In this document: one piece after another, positions 9,046-18,548 of the stretch
Position numbering within the stretch: position 1 is the first letter of the stretch
How the letters are laid out: the number at the start of each line of letters is the position of its first letter
Source of the DNA: Dolichospermum circinale AWQC310F
GTDB taxonomy: Bacteria > Cyanobacteriota > Cyanobacteriia > Cyanobacteriales > Nostocaceae
Assembly (NCBI RefSeq): GCF_000426925.1
Contig: NZ_KE384685.1
Coordinates: forward strand, 183,898-219,848
DNA: 35,951 nucleotides
Reading direction: 5' to 3'
Notes under the pieces: model-generated
The model's database searches: none
The model's input: the letters and a program-made list of their open reading frames with translations, nothing else
Told to the model about the DNA's origin: nothing
Program-made: the position numbers and the translations under genes

Positions 9046-11751
9046 ATGAATAACATCGTTAATAACATTGCTCATCGTCTCAGTCTCAGACAACCTCAAC
9101 GAAAATCATTAGAAATTTTAGATCGGGTTTGTGAAATTTTACCTATCAATGAACAATCAGATATAGAAACAAGTTTGGCGAAAATTAATCAAGAGTTTCC
9201 TACAGTTACAGATTTTGAAAGAGAATTTCCATCACTATGTTTTGCACTAGCTACAGGTGTCGGTAAAACTCGATTAATGGGGGCTTTTATTAGTTATTTA
9301 CATCTAGCTTATGACATCAAAAATTTCTTTGTTTTAGCACCTAATTTAACAATTTATAATAAACTAATTACAGATTTTACACCTAATAATCCCAAATATG
9401 TATTTACGGGTATTTCTGAATTTGCAATCAATTCACCAATTATTATCACAGGTGAAAACTATGAAACCAATGCGAGAACAATTTTAGATCCACAAATTCC
9501 CTGCAAAATCAATATTTTTAACATCTCAAAAATTAATTCTGAAGTGCGCGGTGGTAAAAGTCCGAAAATCAAAAGATTATCTGAATATATTGGTGAAAGT
9601 TATTTTGATTATCTTTCCCAGTTAAAAGACCTGGTAATTTTAATGGACGAATCGCACCGATATCGAGCTTCAGCAGGTATTCGAGCAATTAATGAATTAA
9701 AACCATTAATGGGTTTAGAACTCACAGCTACACCTTCTATAGAAACCAGTAAAAAACCAGTATATTTTCAAAATGTTATCTATGAATATTCTTTAGGAAA
9801 AGCCATTACAGATGGTTTTGTTAAAGATCCTGCTGTTGTTACTCGTAAAGATTTTAATCCTGCCAGTTTATCACCAGCAGCAATTGAACAAATCAAATTA
9901 GAAGATGGAATTTATCTGCACGAAAATATTAAAGCTGAATTAAAAATTTATGCTCTCCAAACAGGAAAGCCAATTGTTAAGCCATTTATGCTGGTTATTG
10001 CTCGTGATACTACCCATGCTACACAACTTTTAGAACTGATTAAATCTGATGAATTTGCAGCAGGGTTCTATAAAGATAAAGTCATTCAGGTTGATTCTAG
10101 TAAAACAGGATCTCAAGAAGATGAAATGGTAGAAAAATTGCTAAAAGTAGAACATCCAGATGAACCAACAGAAATAGTTATTCATGTAAATATGTTAAAA
10201 GAAGGTTGGGATGTTACTAATTTATATACTATTGTCCCTTTAAGAGCCGCAAATTCGCAAATTTTGATTAAACAATCAATTGGTAGAGGATTACGTTTAC
10301 CTTATGGAAAGCGTACAGGTATCACTATTGTAGATCGTTTAAATATTGTTGCCCATGATAAATTTCAAGAAATTGTGGAAGAAGCAAAACGCCCAGAATC
10401 AGAAATTAGATTGCAACAAATTATTCTCACACCTGAAGAGTTAGAACAAAAAAATAAAACAGTAGTTTCACAGTCAAAACTTGCCCAAACTTTAGGAATC
10501 ACGACGGAACAAAAGAGTGTACAAAATATAACTATTCCAGAAACAGAAAACCAAAATATTCAAACATCTATATTTGCATCTACCATCGAACAAAAGATTG
10601 CAAACCTGACTTACCAAGAAATTCAAAAGTTAGAAAATCAGCCGGAAAAAGTACCAACTATCTCCTATCTTTCAACACCAAAAGTTCAATCAATAGTGCG
10701 GGAAGCTGTAGCTAGAGAATATCAACCAGAACAATTAGAAATTGAAGGGGTAAATACACCACCAAATATTGCAGATATTGTTGCTAAAACCACTAATTTA
10801 GTTATTCAACAAACCATTGATATTCCCAAAATTATTGTTGTTCCCCAAGGGGAAGTAAAATCAGGTTTTAGGTCTTTTGCTTTAGATGTGACAGATTTAA
10901 ATTATCGTGTTCCATCCAAAAAAGAATTATATATCCAATCTTTAGCAACGGATGATTTTACGTCTTTAGAAATCAAAACAGACAATTCTGAAGAATTTCA
11001 GTTAGAAAACTATATTGTCAAAAACTTAGTTAATTTTGATGATATTTGTTATGATGAAAATGCTGATTTACTTTATGATTTAGCAAGTCAGGTTATTAGT
11101 CATTTTCTCACTTACTTATCAGAAGAAGAGACACAGAAAGTTTTATATTATTACCAAATTGAGATTGCTAATGTTGTCCATAACCAGATGATCAAACATT
11201 TCTGGGAAGATGATAAGGTTGAGTACAAATACGAAATTAGCAAAGGTTTTACATCCTTAAAAGAGAGTGCATATACCACAAATACGAAGCATTATTTAGA
11301 TTATAGAACCTCGCCTCCAGATAAAAGCAATATGTCCAAATATCTGTTTACAGGGTTTTCTAAATGCCTTTATCAAGAACAAAAATTTCAGTCAGAAGCA
11401 GAAAGGGTATTATCTATAATTTTGGAACGAGATGCAATTAAATGGTTTAAACCAGCAAGAGGACAATTTCAGATTTATTACAAATGGGATGGAAATTATT
11501 TAGAATATCAACCCGATTTTGTAGCAGAAACAGCAGAAATTATCTATATACTTGAACCTAAAAATCGAGATGAAATAGATAATCCTCAAGTGGTTGCTAA
11601 GAAGGATGTAGCCGTTAAATGGTGTCAAAATGCGTCTAACTATATGCTACAACACAATGGTAAGCCTTGGGTTTATGTGTTGATACCCCATGATGCGATC
11701 GCCCAAAATATGACTCTCACAGGTTTAAGCGATCGCTTTCAAACAAAGTAA
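9046..11751 (+). CDS. res: Type III restriction-modification Res subunit (helicase-nuclease)
   Basis: 901-residue superfamily 2 translocase with a nuclease tail. Walker A ATGVGKT is at residues 69-75, a DESH Walker B box at about 201-204, and the helicase C-terminal half includes SIGRGLRLPYG. The C-terminal endonuclease domain has YQPDF and a following LEPK at about 821-842, the PD...ExK pattern of type III Res nucleases. Length is typical of Res. It should cleave only when translocating complexes meet between unmethylated sites and needs the Mod subunit for DNA recognition. It is immediately downstream of mod, presumably co-transcribed. All motifs are intact. It converges on the phosphoribosyltransferase gene with a 16-bp spacer. 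Confidence 0.93.
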   Translation: MNNIVNNIAHRLSLRQPQRKSLEILDRVCEILPINEQSDIETSLAKINQEFPTVTDFEREFPSLCFALATGVGKTRLMGAFISYLHLAYDIKNFFVLAPNLTIYNKLITDFTPNNPKYVFTGISEFAINSPIIITGENYETNARTILDPQIPCKINIFNISKINSEVRGGKSPKIKRLSEYIGESYFDYLSQLKDLVILMDESHRYRASAGIRAINELKPLMGLELTATPSIETSKKPVYFQNVIYEYSLGKAITDGFVKDPAVVTRKDFNPASLSPAAIEQIKLEDGIYLHENIKAELKIYALQTGKPIVKPFMLVIARDTTHATQLLELIKSDEFAAGFYKDKVIQVDSSKTGSQEDEMVEKLLKVEHPDEPTEIVIHVNMLKEGWDVTNLYTIVPLRAANSQILIKQSIGRGLRLPYGKRTGITIVDRLNIVAHDKFQEIVEEAKRPESEIRLQQIILTPEELEQKNKTVVSQSKLAQTLGITTEQKSVQNITIPETENQNIQTSIFASTIEQKIANLTYQEIQKLENQPEKVPTISYLSTPKVQSIVREAVAREYQPEQLEIEGVNTPPNIADIVAKTTNLVIQQTIDIPKIIVVPQGEVKSGFRSFALDVTDLNYRVPSKKELYIQSLATDDFTSLEIKTDNSEEFQLENYIVKNLVNFDDICYDENADLLYDLASQVISHFLTYLSEEETQKVLYYYQIEIANVVHNQMIKHFWEDDKVEYKYEISKGFTSLKESAYTTNTKHYLDYRTSPPDKSNMSKYLFTGFSKCLYQEQKFQSEAERVLSIILERDAIKWFKPARGQFQIYYKWDGNYLEYQPDFVAETAEIIYILEPKNRDEIDNPQVVAKKDVAVKWCQNASNYMLQHNGKPWVYVLIPHDAIAQNMTLTGLSDRFQTK

Positions 11752-11753
11752 CA

Positions 11754-11772
11754 GATGATAAGAATTATCATC
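11754..11772. terminator. Short hairpin between convergent res and phosphoribosyltransferase genes
   Basis: Perfect 8-bp stem GATGATAA / TTATCATC with a GAA loop. It begins 2 bp after the res stop codon and overlaps the stop codon of the convergent gene (11768-11770). The position between two converging ends suits a two-way terminator, but the stem is AT-rich and there is no clear U-run. Confidence 0.4.
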
Positions 11773-12283
11773 GTTGACTCATCTTTTTCTCTAGTTCGGA
11801 AGGACTAATATATTCGTAATGTTCAAAAGGTTGATGAATCCAAGGATTATCGGGCAGATAATCAGTATAGTAATCTGGAACAACAACAGAACAAGCTTTA
11901 TACCAAATTACAGCGGTGCGGATTTCTGCAATGGAGGATTGTCCATAGGAGTATAACCACGGAACTATTTTCTGAATAGTGACACCAGAATCTACTAAAT
12001 CATCTACAAGCAAAATCCGCGAACCTAAATTTTCACTAGTCATGGTTAATTGACGGGAAATAAGTAAATTATTTCTCTCTTGTTTACCCATGTCGCTGTA
12101 AGATGAAGTAGATAAAATTGCCAAAGGTTGATTGTAGATACGGGAAAGAATATCTCCTACACGCAGTCCTCCCCTAGCTAAACAGACAATTTGGTTAAAT
12201 TCCCAGCCTGATTGATAAATTTTAACGGCTAATTGTTCAATTTTGTGGTGATAATCTGGCCAAGAAATGTAAAGGTCTGACAT
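11768..12283 (-). CDS. Purine-type phosphoribosyltransferase
   Basis: 171-residue type I phosphoribosyltransferase fold protein. The PRPP-binding loop ILLVDDLVDSG is at about residues 90-100, preceded by a CLARGGLRVG segment typical of xanthine/hypoxanthine-guanine PRTases and the COG2236 group. Predicted to salvage a purine base with PRPP in the cytoplasm; the base specificity cannot be told. It is divergent from the GPH transporter (56-bp spacer) and convergent with res. There is no sign that it belongs to the restriction system; it looks like an ordinary chromosomal gene at the edge of the inserted block. Confidence 0.82.
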   Translation of the reverse strand: MSDLYISWPDYHHKIEQLAVKIYQSGWEFNQIVCLARGGLRVGDILSRIYNQPLAILSTSSYSDMGKQERNNLLISRQLTMTSENLGSRILLVDDLVDSGVTIQKIVPWLYSYGQSSIAEIRTAVIWYKACSVVVPDYYTDYLPDNPWIHQPFEHYEYISPSELEKKMSQR

Positions 12284-12339
12284 AGGATTAAAAAAGTGTG
12301 CTAATAATTATCAATTGTCAACTAAGATGGGTGTAATTT

Positions 12340-13791
12340 ATGGTTAAGGATAATTCCGATAATAAGGATTTTCACCAATCGCTAACCAGTAAAAAATTAG
12401 ATTTAAAAACCAAACTAGCTTATGGTGCTGGAGATTTGGGTCCTGCTATTACTGCAAATATTGCTGTCTTTTACATGATGGTTTTCTTTACTAATGTAGC
12501 CGGAATTTCAGCAGGTTTGGCAGGTAGTATTTTGATGATTGGCAAAATTTGGGATGGTATCAATGATCCTATGGTGGGAATGCTAACTGATAAAACCCAA
12601 TCCCGGCGCTGGGGTCGTCGTCTACCTTGGCTTTTATATGGGGCAATTCCTTTTGGTGTTTTCTTTTTCTTGCAATGGATTGTCCCCCAATTTACTGCGG
12701 ATAAAAGTATTAATGTTTGGTGTTTATTTTGGTATTATGTAGCTATTGGGATTGTATCTCAGGCATTTTATACCGTTGTGAATTTGCCTTATACAGCTAT
12801 GACTCCTGAATTAACTCAAGATTATGATGAACGGACTAGCTTAAATAGTTTTCGGTTTACGTTTTCGATTGGTGGCAGTATTTTATCATTAATTTTATCA
12901 AAAATTATTTTCTCACAAATTAGCGATCGCCAACAACAGTATTTAGTTTTAGCCGCAATTTGTACTGTAATTTCTATTTTATCTTTGTACTGGTGTGTTT
13001 ATGGTGTGCGCGATCGCATTTTGGCTTTTGAAGCTAAACGTATACAATTACCAAAAGAGGCAGAAATTCCCTTTTTTGAACAGCTAAAAATCGTCTTTAC
13101 TAATAAACCCTTTCTCTTTGTAATTGCTATCTATCTTTTTTCTTGGTTAGGTGTGCAAATCACAGCCAGTATTATTCCCTATTTTGTCGTTAACTGTATG
13201 AAACTTAAAGAGGGAGATGTCCCTACGGTGATGATTGCAGTTCAAGGAACGGCTTTATTTATGTTATTTATTTGGAGTTATTTAAGTCAAAAAATTGGTA
13301 AAAAACTGGTTTATTTTCTAGGAATGAGTTCTTGGATTATTGCTGCTGGTGGATTATTTTTCTTACAACCTGATCAAATTGGTTTAATGTATGTTATGGC
13401 TATAATGGCAGGTGTGGGAGTTTCTACAGCTTATCTAATTCCCTGGTCAATGATACCTGATATTATTGAATTAGATGAATTACAAACCGGACAAAGACGA
13501 GAAGGAATTTTCTATGGTTTCATGGTTTTACTGCAAAAATTTGGTTTAGCTTTGGGGCTATTTTTAGTCGGTAATACTTTACAAGCTTATGGTTTTAAAG
13601 AGGCTGTTATTGGACAAAGTTCCTTACCTGTACAACCAGAATCAGCACTTTTAGCTATTCGTATCGCTGTTGGACCAATACCAACTGTTTGTTTAATAGC
13701 AGGTTTAGTGTTAATGTACTTTTATCCCATTACCCGCGAAATGCACGCAGAAATAATGCTAAAACTACAAGAAAAACAGGAGAGAATATAA
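12340..13791 (+). CDS. GPH-family sugar:cation symporter (MelB-like MFS transporter)
   Basis: 483 residues with about twelve membrane segments. The N-terminal signature LAYGAGDLGPAI and the loop DGINDPMVGMLTDKTQSRRWGRR are characteristic of the glycoside-pentoside-hexuronide:cation symporter family. The acidic residues in these helices correspond to the cation site of MelB-type carriers. A second repeat-half motif (IIPYFVVNCM) and a charged cytoplasmic tail follow. The likely substrate is a sugar or glycoside moved with Na+ or H+; nothing nearby identifies it. Confidence 0.87.
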   Translation: MVKDNSDNKDFHQSLTSKKLDLKTKLAYGAGDLGPAITANIAVFYMMVFFTNVAGISAGLAGSILMIGKIWDGINDPMVGMLTDKTQSRRWGRRLPWLLYGAIPFGVFFFLQWIVPQFTADKSINVWCLFWYYVAIGIVSQAFYTVVNLPYTAMTPELTQDYDERTSLNSFRFTFSIGGSILSLILSKIIFSQISDRQQQYLVLAAICTVISILSLYWCVYGVRDRILAFEAKRIQLPKEAEIPFFEQLKIVFTNKPFLFVIAIYLFSWLGVQITASIIPYFVVNCMKLKEGDVPTVMIAVQGTALFMLFIWSYLSQKIGKKLVYFLGMSSWIIAAGGLFFLQPDQIGLMYVMAIMAGVGVSTAYLIPWSMIPDIIELDELQTGQRREGIFYGFMVLLQKFGLALGLFLVGNTLQAYGFKEAVIGQSSLPVQPESALLAIRIAVGPIPTVCLIAGLVLMYFYPITREMHAEIMLKLQEKQERI

Positions 13792-14052
13792 AGCATTAGG
13801 CAGTTATAATACCAATTATCCTATCAAGATGTACCAAGTTAGATAAGAAACGAACCACGAAGGAGCGAAGGACGCGAAGAAAGAAAAAAGAAGAAAAAAA
13901 TAAAAGATCAAAAATTCAGCCCAGGCTCACAAAGAAATGGTATAATTATTGAGATAATTGTTTTAATATCCAGAATTATCTTTAAGTGATTATATTTTTA
14001 AGTTAAAATAATCAAGCATGACAACACTTTCGACGCAGATACAATTGATATA
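13792..14052. repeat. Intergenic region with purine-rich cyanobacterial repeat
   Basis: The stretch upstream of argS contains a nearly pure purine tract (about 13848-13911; CGAACCACGAAGGAGCGAAGG followed by GAAAGAAAAAAGAAG). This type of dispersed repeat is common between cyanobacterial genes. Partial inverted flanks (TAATACCA near 13808, TGGTATAA near 13936) hint that it is a small mobile repeat. No gene was seen. The argS promoter must lie in the 3' part. Confidence 0.35.
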
Positions 14053-15810
14053 ATGAACGCTACACAAGAACAACTAAAACTAAAATTAACACAGGCTTTA
14101 GTAGCTGCTTTTGGTACAGATTACACCAATACAGATCCAATTTTGGTTTCTGCAAGTAATCCTAAATTTGGTGACTATCAGGCTAATGTAGCTTTATCCT
14201 TGAGTAAAAAGTTAGGAAAGCCACCCCGAATTATCGCTGGGGAAATTGTCAGTAAATTAGATATATCTGATATTTGTGAAACCCCAGAAATCGCTGGGCC
14301 TGGTTTTATTAACCTCAAATTACAAACATCTTATTTAGAAGCACAACTTAACGCCATTCAATTAGATTCTAGATTGGGAATACCTAAAGCGACAAATCCC
14401 CAAAAGCAAATTGTGGATTTTTCTAGCCCGAATATTGCTAAAGAAATGCACGTTGGACATTTACGTTCTACGATTATTGGTGATTCCATTGCCCGGATTT
14501 TAGAATTTTGTGGTCATGATGTTTTAAGATTAAATCATGTTGGTGATTGGGGTACGCAATTTGGAATGTTAATTACCTATTTGCGGGAAGTTTATCCAGA
14601 AGCACTCACTACCGCAAATGCTTTAAATATTGGCGATTTAGTTAATTTTTACCGCCAAGCTAAACAACGATTTGATGAAGATCCGGTTTTTAAAGAAAGT
14701 TCCCGCCAAGAAGTTGTGAGATTACAAGCTGGTGCAGAAGATACGCTTCATGCCTGGAAATTGTTATGTGAACAATCTCGACAGGAATTTAAAATCATTT
14801 ATGATTTACTGAATATCCAATTAATAGAAAGAGGTGAATCTTTTTATAATCCTTTATTATCAAAAGTTGTAGAAAATTTAGCAACAACGGGATTATTAGA
14901 ATCAAGTCAAGGGGCAAAATGTGTTTTCTTGGATGGTTTTACAAATAGAGAAGGTAATCCTTTACCGTTAATTGTGCAAAAATCAGACGGTGGTTATAAC
15001 TACGCAACCACAGATTTAGCAGCTTTAGGTTATCGCATTCAAGAAGATAAAGCCAAGCGGATTGTTTATGTGACAGACGAAGGACAATCTAACCATTTTG
15101 CCCAATTTTTTCAAGTAGCAAAAAAAGCCAATTGGATTCCTGATGATGTGGAATTAGTTCATGTTCCTTTTGGGTTAGTATTAGGTGAAGATGGGAAAAA
15201 ATTTAAAACTCGTTCTGGGGATACTGTGCGGTTACGAGATTTATTAGATGAAGCTATTAACCGCGCTCGTGCAGACATAGAAAAGAGATTACAAGAAGAC
15301 GGACGCACAGAAACAGAGGAATTTATCCAAAATGTCGCCGAAGTAGTGGGAATTAGTGCGGTTAAATATACTGATTTAAGCCAAAATCGCACCAGTAGTT
15401 ATGTCTTTAGTTATGACAAAATGTTATCTCTCAAAGGCAATACAGCCCCTTATCTTCTTTATGCTTATGTGAGGATTCAAGGTATTAGTCGTCAAGGGAA
15501 TATTGATTTTACTAACTTGGGAATAAATCGCCAAATCTTACTCAAAGAAGATGCAGAATTAACTTTAGCTAAACATCTCTTGCAACTTGATGAAGTGATT
15601 AAGGAAGTAGAACAGGATTTATTACCAAATCGCTTGTGTGATTATTTGTATCAACTCAGCGATAAGTTTAACAAGTTCTATGAAAATTGTCCTGTTCTCA
15701 AATCTGAAGAACCTGCTAGAACTTCGCGGTTAATGTTATGTGATTTAACTGCAAAAACTCTCAAGTTGGGATTATCTTTGTTAGGAATTAAGGTATTAGA
15801 AAGGATGTAG
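14053..15810 (+). CDS. argS: Arginyl-tRNA synthetase
   Basis: 585-residue class I aminoacyl-tRNA synthetase, full length for ArgRS. The N-terminal Add-1 tRNA-recognition domain covers roughly residues 1-110. The HIGH-type motif is HVGH at 133-136 (in [11 protein letters not shown]). The KMSKS position is degenerate ([10 protein letters not shown]), as is normal for many ArgRS. The C-terminal anticodon-binding helical domain has the DALR-type sequence. It charges tRNA-Arg in the cytoplasm. It is a single-copy housekeeping gene, and helps show that the defence blocks sit within core chromosome. Confidence 0.97.
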   Translation: MNATQEQLKLKLTQALVAAFGTDYTNTDPILVSASNPKFGDYQANVALSLSKKLGKPPRIIAGEIVSKLDISDICETPEIAGPGFINLKLQTSYLEAQLNAIQLDSRLGIPKATNPQKQIVDFSSPNIAKEMHVGHLRSTIIGDSIARILEFCGHDVLRLNHVGDWGTQFGMLITYLREVYPEALTTANALNIGDLVNFYRQAKQRFDEDPVFKESSRQEVVRLQAGAEDTLHAWKLLCEQSRQEFKIIYDLLNIQLIERGESFYNPLLSKVVENLATTGLLESSQGAKCVFLDGFTNREGNPLPLIVQKSDGGYNYATTDLAALGYRIQEDKAKRIVYVTDEGQSNHFAQFFQVAKKANWIPDDVELVHVPFGLVLGEDGKKFKTRSGDTVRLRDLLDEAINRARADIEKRLQEDGRTETEEFIQNVAEVVGISAVKYTDLSQNRTSSYVFSYDKMLSLKGNTAPYLLYAYVRIQGISRQGNIDFTNLGINRQILLKEDAELTLAKHLLQLDEVIKEVEQDLLPNRLCDYLYQLSDKFNKFYENCPVLKSEEPARTSRLMLCDLTAKTLKLGLSLLGIKVLERM

Positions 15811-15889
15811 ATATAGCGGTTATTGGTTGGGTGAAATACAAGAACCCCACCCCCAACCCCCTCCAATATTAAAAGTTTATCCTTTTCTT

Positions 15890-15906
15890 CCCCCCGCTGC
15901 GGGGGG
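15890..15906. repeat. CCCCCCGC hairpin downstream of argS
   Basis: Perfect 8-bp inverted repeat CCCCCCGC / GCGGGGGG with a one-base centre. The C-rich stretch before it (15846-15864) is another common cyanobacterial intergenic motif. It could stop argS transcription, but no T run follows. Confidence 0.4.
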
Positions 15907-15910
15907 TGCG

Positions 15911-15969
15911 AGGAGGTGCGGGCATCTTGCCCGCATACATTGTAAATATTTTTGTATTAACGCGCTGTA
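15911..15969 (+). repeat. Right half-copy of the 107-bp MITE-like element
   Basis: Contains the same GCGGGC-ATCTT-GCCCGC hairpin (15918-15934) as the full copies, followed by ATA and a 32-nt arm ending CTGTA at 15969, exactly the arm length seen in the copy at 33721-33827. The left arm has no match and is replaced by the C-rich hairpin sequence. It ends 22 bp before the VanX-like start codon, so it lies in that gene's leader. Confidence 0.6.
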
Positions 15970-15991
15970 ATTTACACTAACATTATACAAC

Positions 15992-16705
15992 ATGAAACTA
16001 ACAACTAAAATGCGACCATACCACCAAATCCCCATTATTGAATGTGGTGAACCTTTAGTGAAAATTCCTCTGGAACTATTTGCGGTAGAATCTCCTCACC
16101 CTTATCAAAAGTTAGGTGCTAATTATGGGGAACATTCACCTTATTATTTGCGCGAAAGTGTAATTTCCAATTTGATTCAGGCGCAAAATTATTTACAATT
16201 TACAAATCCCCATTGGTACATTCAAATATTCGATGCTTATCGTCCCGTAGCTATCCAACAATTTATGGTAGATTATAGTTTTAGGGAAGCGTTGCGAAAT
16301 CGGGGTTTAACAGCAGCAGAATTGTCACCCCAGCAACTCGAAGAACTCTGGGAAGCAGTTTATGAAATTTGGGCTGTACCGAGTTTGGATATGAATACCC
16401 CTCCTCCCCATAGTACGGGTGCTGCGGTGGATATTACCTTAGTCAATGATACCGGGGAAATTGTGGATATGGGTTCACCCATTGATGAAATGTCCGAGCG
16501 ATCGCATCCCGATTATTATATTAATAGTCATCAAACCTACCATACTCACCGCCAATTATTGCACAATGTCATGTTAAAAGCTGGATTTCAACGTAATCCT
16601 AGAGAATGGTGGCATTTTTCCTTTGGTGATCAAATGTGGGCTTGGTTATATAATCAATCTCATCCTGAAAGTGTAATGACAGCACGTTATGGCAGATTGA
16701 CCTAG
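15992..16705 (+). CDS. VanX/DdpX-like D-alanyl-D-alanine dipeptidase
   Basis: 237-residue M15D-family zinc dipeptidase. Metal and catalytic residues are visible: IFDAYRP with R84, HSTGAAVDITL with H140 and D147, and EWWHF with E205 and H208. These match the Arg, His-Asp and Glu-His sites of VanX. There is no signal peptide, so it is probably cytoplasmic, hydrolysing D-Ala-D-Ala dipeptide, perhaps for peptidoglycan turnover or nutrition. No vanHA genes are adjacent, so a resistance role is not supported. The tRNA-Ser promoter begins just downstream. Confidence 0.9.
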   Translation: MKLTTKMRPYHQIPIIECGEPLVKIPLELFAVESPHPYQKLGANYGEHSPYYLRESVISNLIQAQNYLQFTNPHWYIQIFDAYRPVAIQQFMVDYSFREALRNRGLTAAELSPQQLEELWEAVYEIWAVPSLDMNTPPPHSTGAAVDITLVNDTGEIVDMGSPIDEMSERSHPDYYINSHQTYHTHRQLLHNVMLKAGFQRNPREWWHFSFGDQMWAWLYNQSHPESVMTARYGRLT

Positions 16706-16734
16706 AACACACACAGAAATTTTCTTTCTTGTTG

Positions 16735-16743
16735 TGCTATAAT
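16735..16743 (+). promoter_or_regulatory. Extended -10 promoter of tRNA-Ser
   Basis: TGCTATAAT is a consensus TATAAT (16738-16743) with the TGn extension, about 22 bp before the tRNA 5' end. No good -35 element is seen at the standard spacing, consistent with an extended -10 promoter. Confidence 0.55.
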
Positions 16744-16764
16744 CGCAATTAATCATAATTTCTT

Positions 16765-16849
16765 GGAGAGGTGTCCGAGTGGTTGATGGTGACGCACTCG
16801 AAATGCGTTTTGGGGAAACTCAACGGGGGTTCGAATCCCCCCCTCTCCG
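16765..16849 (+). tRNA. tRNA-Ser (anticodon CGA)
   Basis: 85-nt type II tRNA. The acceptor stem GGAGAGG (16765-16771) pairs perfectly with CCTCTCC (16842-16848), with discriminator G at 16849. The anticodon stem ACGCA / TGCGT encloses the loop CTCGAAA, giving anticodon CGA (16799-16801), which reads UCG. A long variable arm follows, as expected for tRNA-Ser, then the GGGGG TTCGAAT CCCCC T-arm. CCA is not encoded. The kinase gene ends only 13 bp beyond it on the opposite strand. Confidence 0.95.
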
Positions 16850-16862
16850 TTGAATTGACCGC

Positions 16863-18548
16863 TTATTGCGGCGGTTTTTCCCCATCTTGTGGTGGTTTTT
16901 CCCCATCTTGTGGTGGTTTTTCTAGCTTTTGTGGCGGTTTTTCTGCCTTTTGCGGTTGATTTTCCGGTGCTTGATTTTGGTTTGTTTCTTGGGTTGGGAC
17001 TTCCACGGAAGAAGAATTTGCTGGTTGAGATTCCTTCTGGGGGATAATTACGGGACGAGATTCTGGTGAAGATGAGGGTAATACCTGATTTTGATTGGAT
17101 TCTGGTGCGGTATTTTTTGGGACTGGAGGAGGGGTTTTCTGCGATTCTTTAGCCTCACGCAAAGTGTCCACTAAAGATGGTGAAGGAGTAACAACTGGTG
17201 TTGATTTCTCTATTGTTGTATCAGGAGTTGGGCTAGGTTGAGAGTTATCTTGAGGTGCTTTTTCTTCATAACTGCTATTACTACTATTACTAGTAGGAGT
17301 TGGTTCTGGAGAAACAATCACATTTTTCCTTCTTCTTCTCAAACTACGCACTGGTATAGATTCCCTAGAATATGAGGTTTGAGTCTTTTCACTTTCATTT
17401 TTATTTTCAGGTGATGGTGATATTTCAACAACAGGTTTGGGTGTGTTAGATTCGTAAGTAGTTTGTTCAACCAGCGGTTTAGGTGATGGTTCTAAATCAG
17501 ATTTTGATAATGTCCGAATCATGCTAAAGCCTGCTGTAGCTGCAAGTAAAGCGATACCCATACCAATAACTCCTTTCGGTACACCTGCTTTTTGTTTAAT
17601 AGCAGGGACTTTGTAGATGATTGATGGTGTAGAAATGGGAACAGGAGTAACTTTTTTATGTAAATTTTTTGATTTTAAACCCGATAAATTAATAGTAGGT
17701 ACTGACTGAGTAGGTAAAATTGGTGATATGACATTTAACCCATTTCCCGGTAGCATTTGTAGCCATTCTGCGACTGTAGTAGGCCGAAATTGGGGTTCTA
17801 TAGCCATTCCTCGCATCACTGCTTCATTAACAGCCGCGCTGAGATTAGGCTGTAGTTCATTAGGAGAGGGCATTTTCTCACGATCGCGCAATAATGCAGG
17901 TATAGGAACTTGTGCCGTTAATAGTGCATATAAGGTCGCCGCTAAACCATAAACATCTGTGGCTGCTGTGCGTGGTGCTTGGGTTAAATATTGCTCAATG
18001 GGTGCATAACCCTCGCTGACCAAACTTGTGTGTGTCTGTTTTGCCCCGTCATTAAATTCTCTAGCAATACCAAAATCAATTAATACTACCTCCTGAGTTC
18101 CTTGACGCAAAATAATATTATCTGGTTTAACATCTCGGTGTAGTAACCCGTTATGATGTACTACCTGTAAAGCTGCGCCTATTTGGCGGATATAATGAAT
18201 AGCGGTGGCTTCCGGTAGGGGTATTCCTGGTAATACAAATGCTGTACCTAAAGTCTCTCCGGGAATGTATTCCATTACCATATAGGGTAGACTGTCTTCC
18301 TGAAAAAAGTCACTTACCCGGACAATGTGAGGATGAACACAAGTAGCTAATCTTTTGGCTTCCTCTTGAAATTGGCGCTGGAATTTGGGAAAATCGGGGT
18401 GTTGTCGCAAGTGTTCATGGATAGTCTTCATTACCACTTCTTGACCTAAATAGTGGTGCATAGCTTTAAAAGTAACACCAAATCCGCCCCGCCCTATTTC
18501 CTGGAGGATGGTATATTTTCCATTCTGTAAAATTGTGCCTGCTAACAT
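16863..18548 (-). CDS. Membrane-anchored Ser/Thr protein kinase (Pkn2/Hanks type)
   Basis: 561 residues. N-terminal kinase domain: glycine loop [10 protein letters not shown] (from residue 18), ATP-binding Lys41, catalytic loop HRDVKPDN at 137-144 and DFG at 158-160, all intact, so an active kinase is expected. A basic linker leads to one transmembrane helix (about 325-343), then a long Pro/Ser/Thr/Glu-rich segment outside the membrane. The protein ends in heptad-like repeats of the form EKPPQDG (residues about 533-561), encoded by 21-bp imperfect tandem repeats at about 16863-16950, which may vary in number between strains. No extracellular sensor domain is recognised. Substrates are unknown. 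Confidence 0.92.
   Translation of the reverse strand: MLAGTILQNGKYTILQEIGRGGFGVTFKAMHHYLGQEVVMKTIHEHLRQHPDFPKFQRQFQEEAKRLATCVHPHIVRVSDFFQEDSLPYMVMEYIPGETLGTAFVLPGIPLPEATAIHYIRQIGAALQVVHHNGLLHRDVKPDNIILRQGTQEVVLIDFGIAREFNDGAKQTHTSLVSEGYAPIEQYLTQAPRTAATDVYGLAATLYALLTAQVPIPALLRDREKMPSPNELQPNLSAAVNEAVMRGMAIEPQFRPTTVAEWLQMLPGNGLNVISPILPTQSVPTINLSGLKSKNLHKKVTPVPISTPSIIYKVPAIKQKAGVPKGVIGMGIALLAATAGFSMIRTLSKSDLEPSPKPLVEQTTYESNTPKPVVEISPSPENKNESEKTQTSYSRESIPVRSLRRRRKNVIVSPEPTPTSNSSNSSYEEKAPQDNSQPSPTPDTTIEKSTPVVTPSPSLVDTLREAKESQKTPPPVPKNTAPESNQNQVLPSSSPESRPVIIPQKESQPANSSSVEVPTQETNQNQAPENQPQKAEKPPQKLEKPPQDGEKPPQDGEKPPQ

Noticed and set aside
11768-12283. Phosphoribosyltransferase as a member of the restriction block
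   Set aside because: Opposite strand, ordinary PRTase motifs, no known link to type III systems.
15992-16705. VanX-like and VanY-like genes as glycopeptide resistance
   Set aside because: They are 11 kb apart and no vanH/vanA/vanRS genes are present.
16771-16959. 62-codon plus-strand ORF over the tRNA
   Set aside because: It overlaps tRNA-Ser and the antisense of the kinase tail repeats; the repetitive product is a by-product of the minisatellite.
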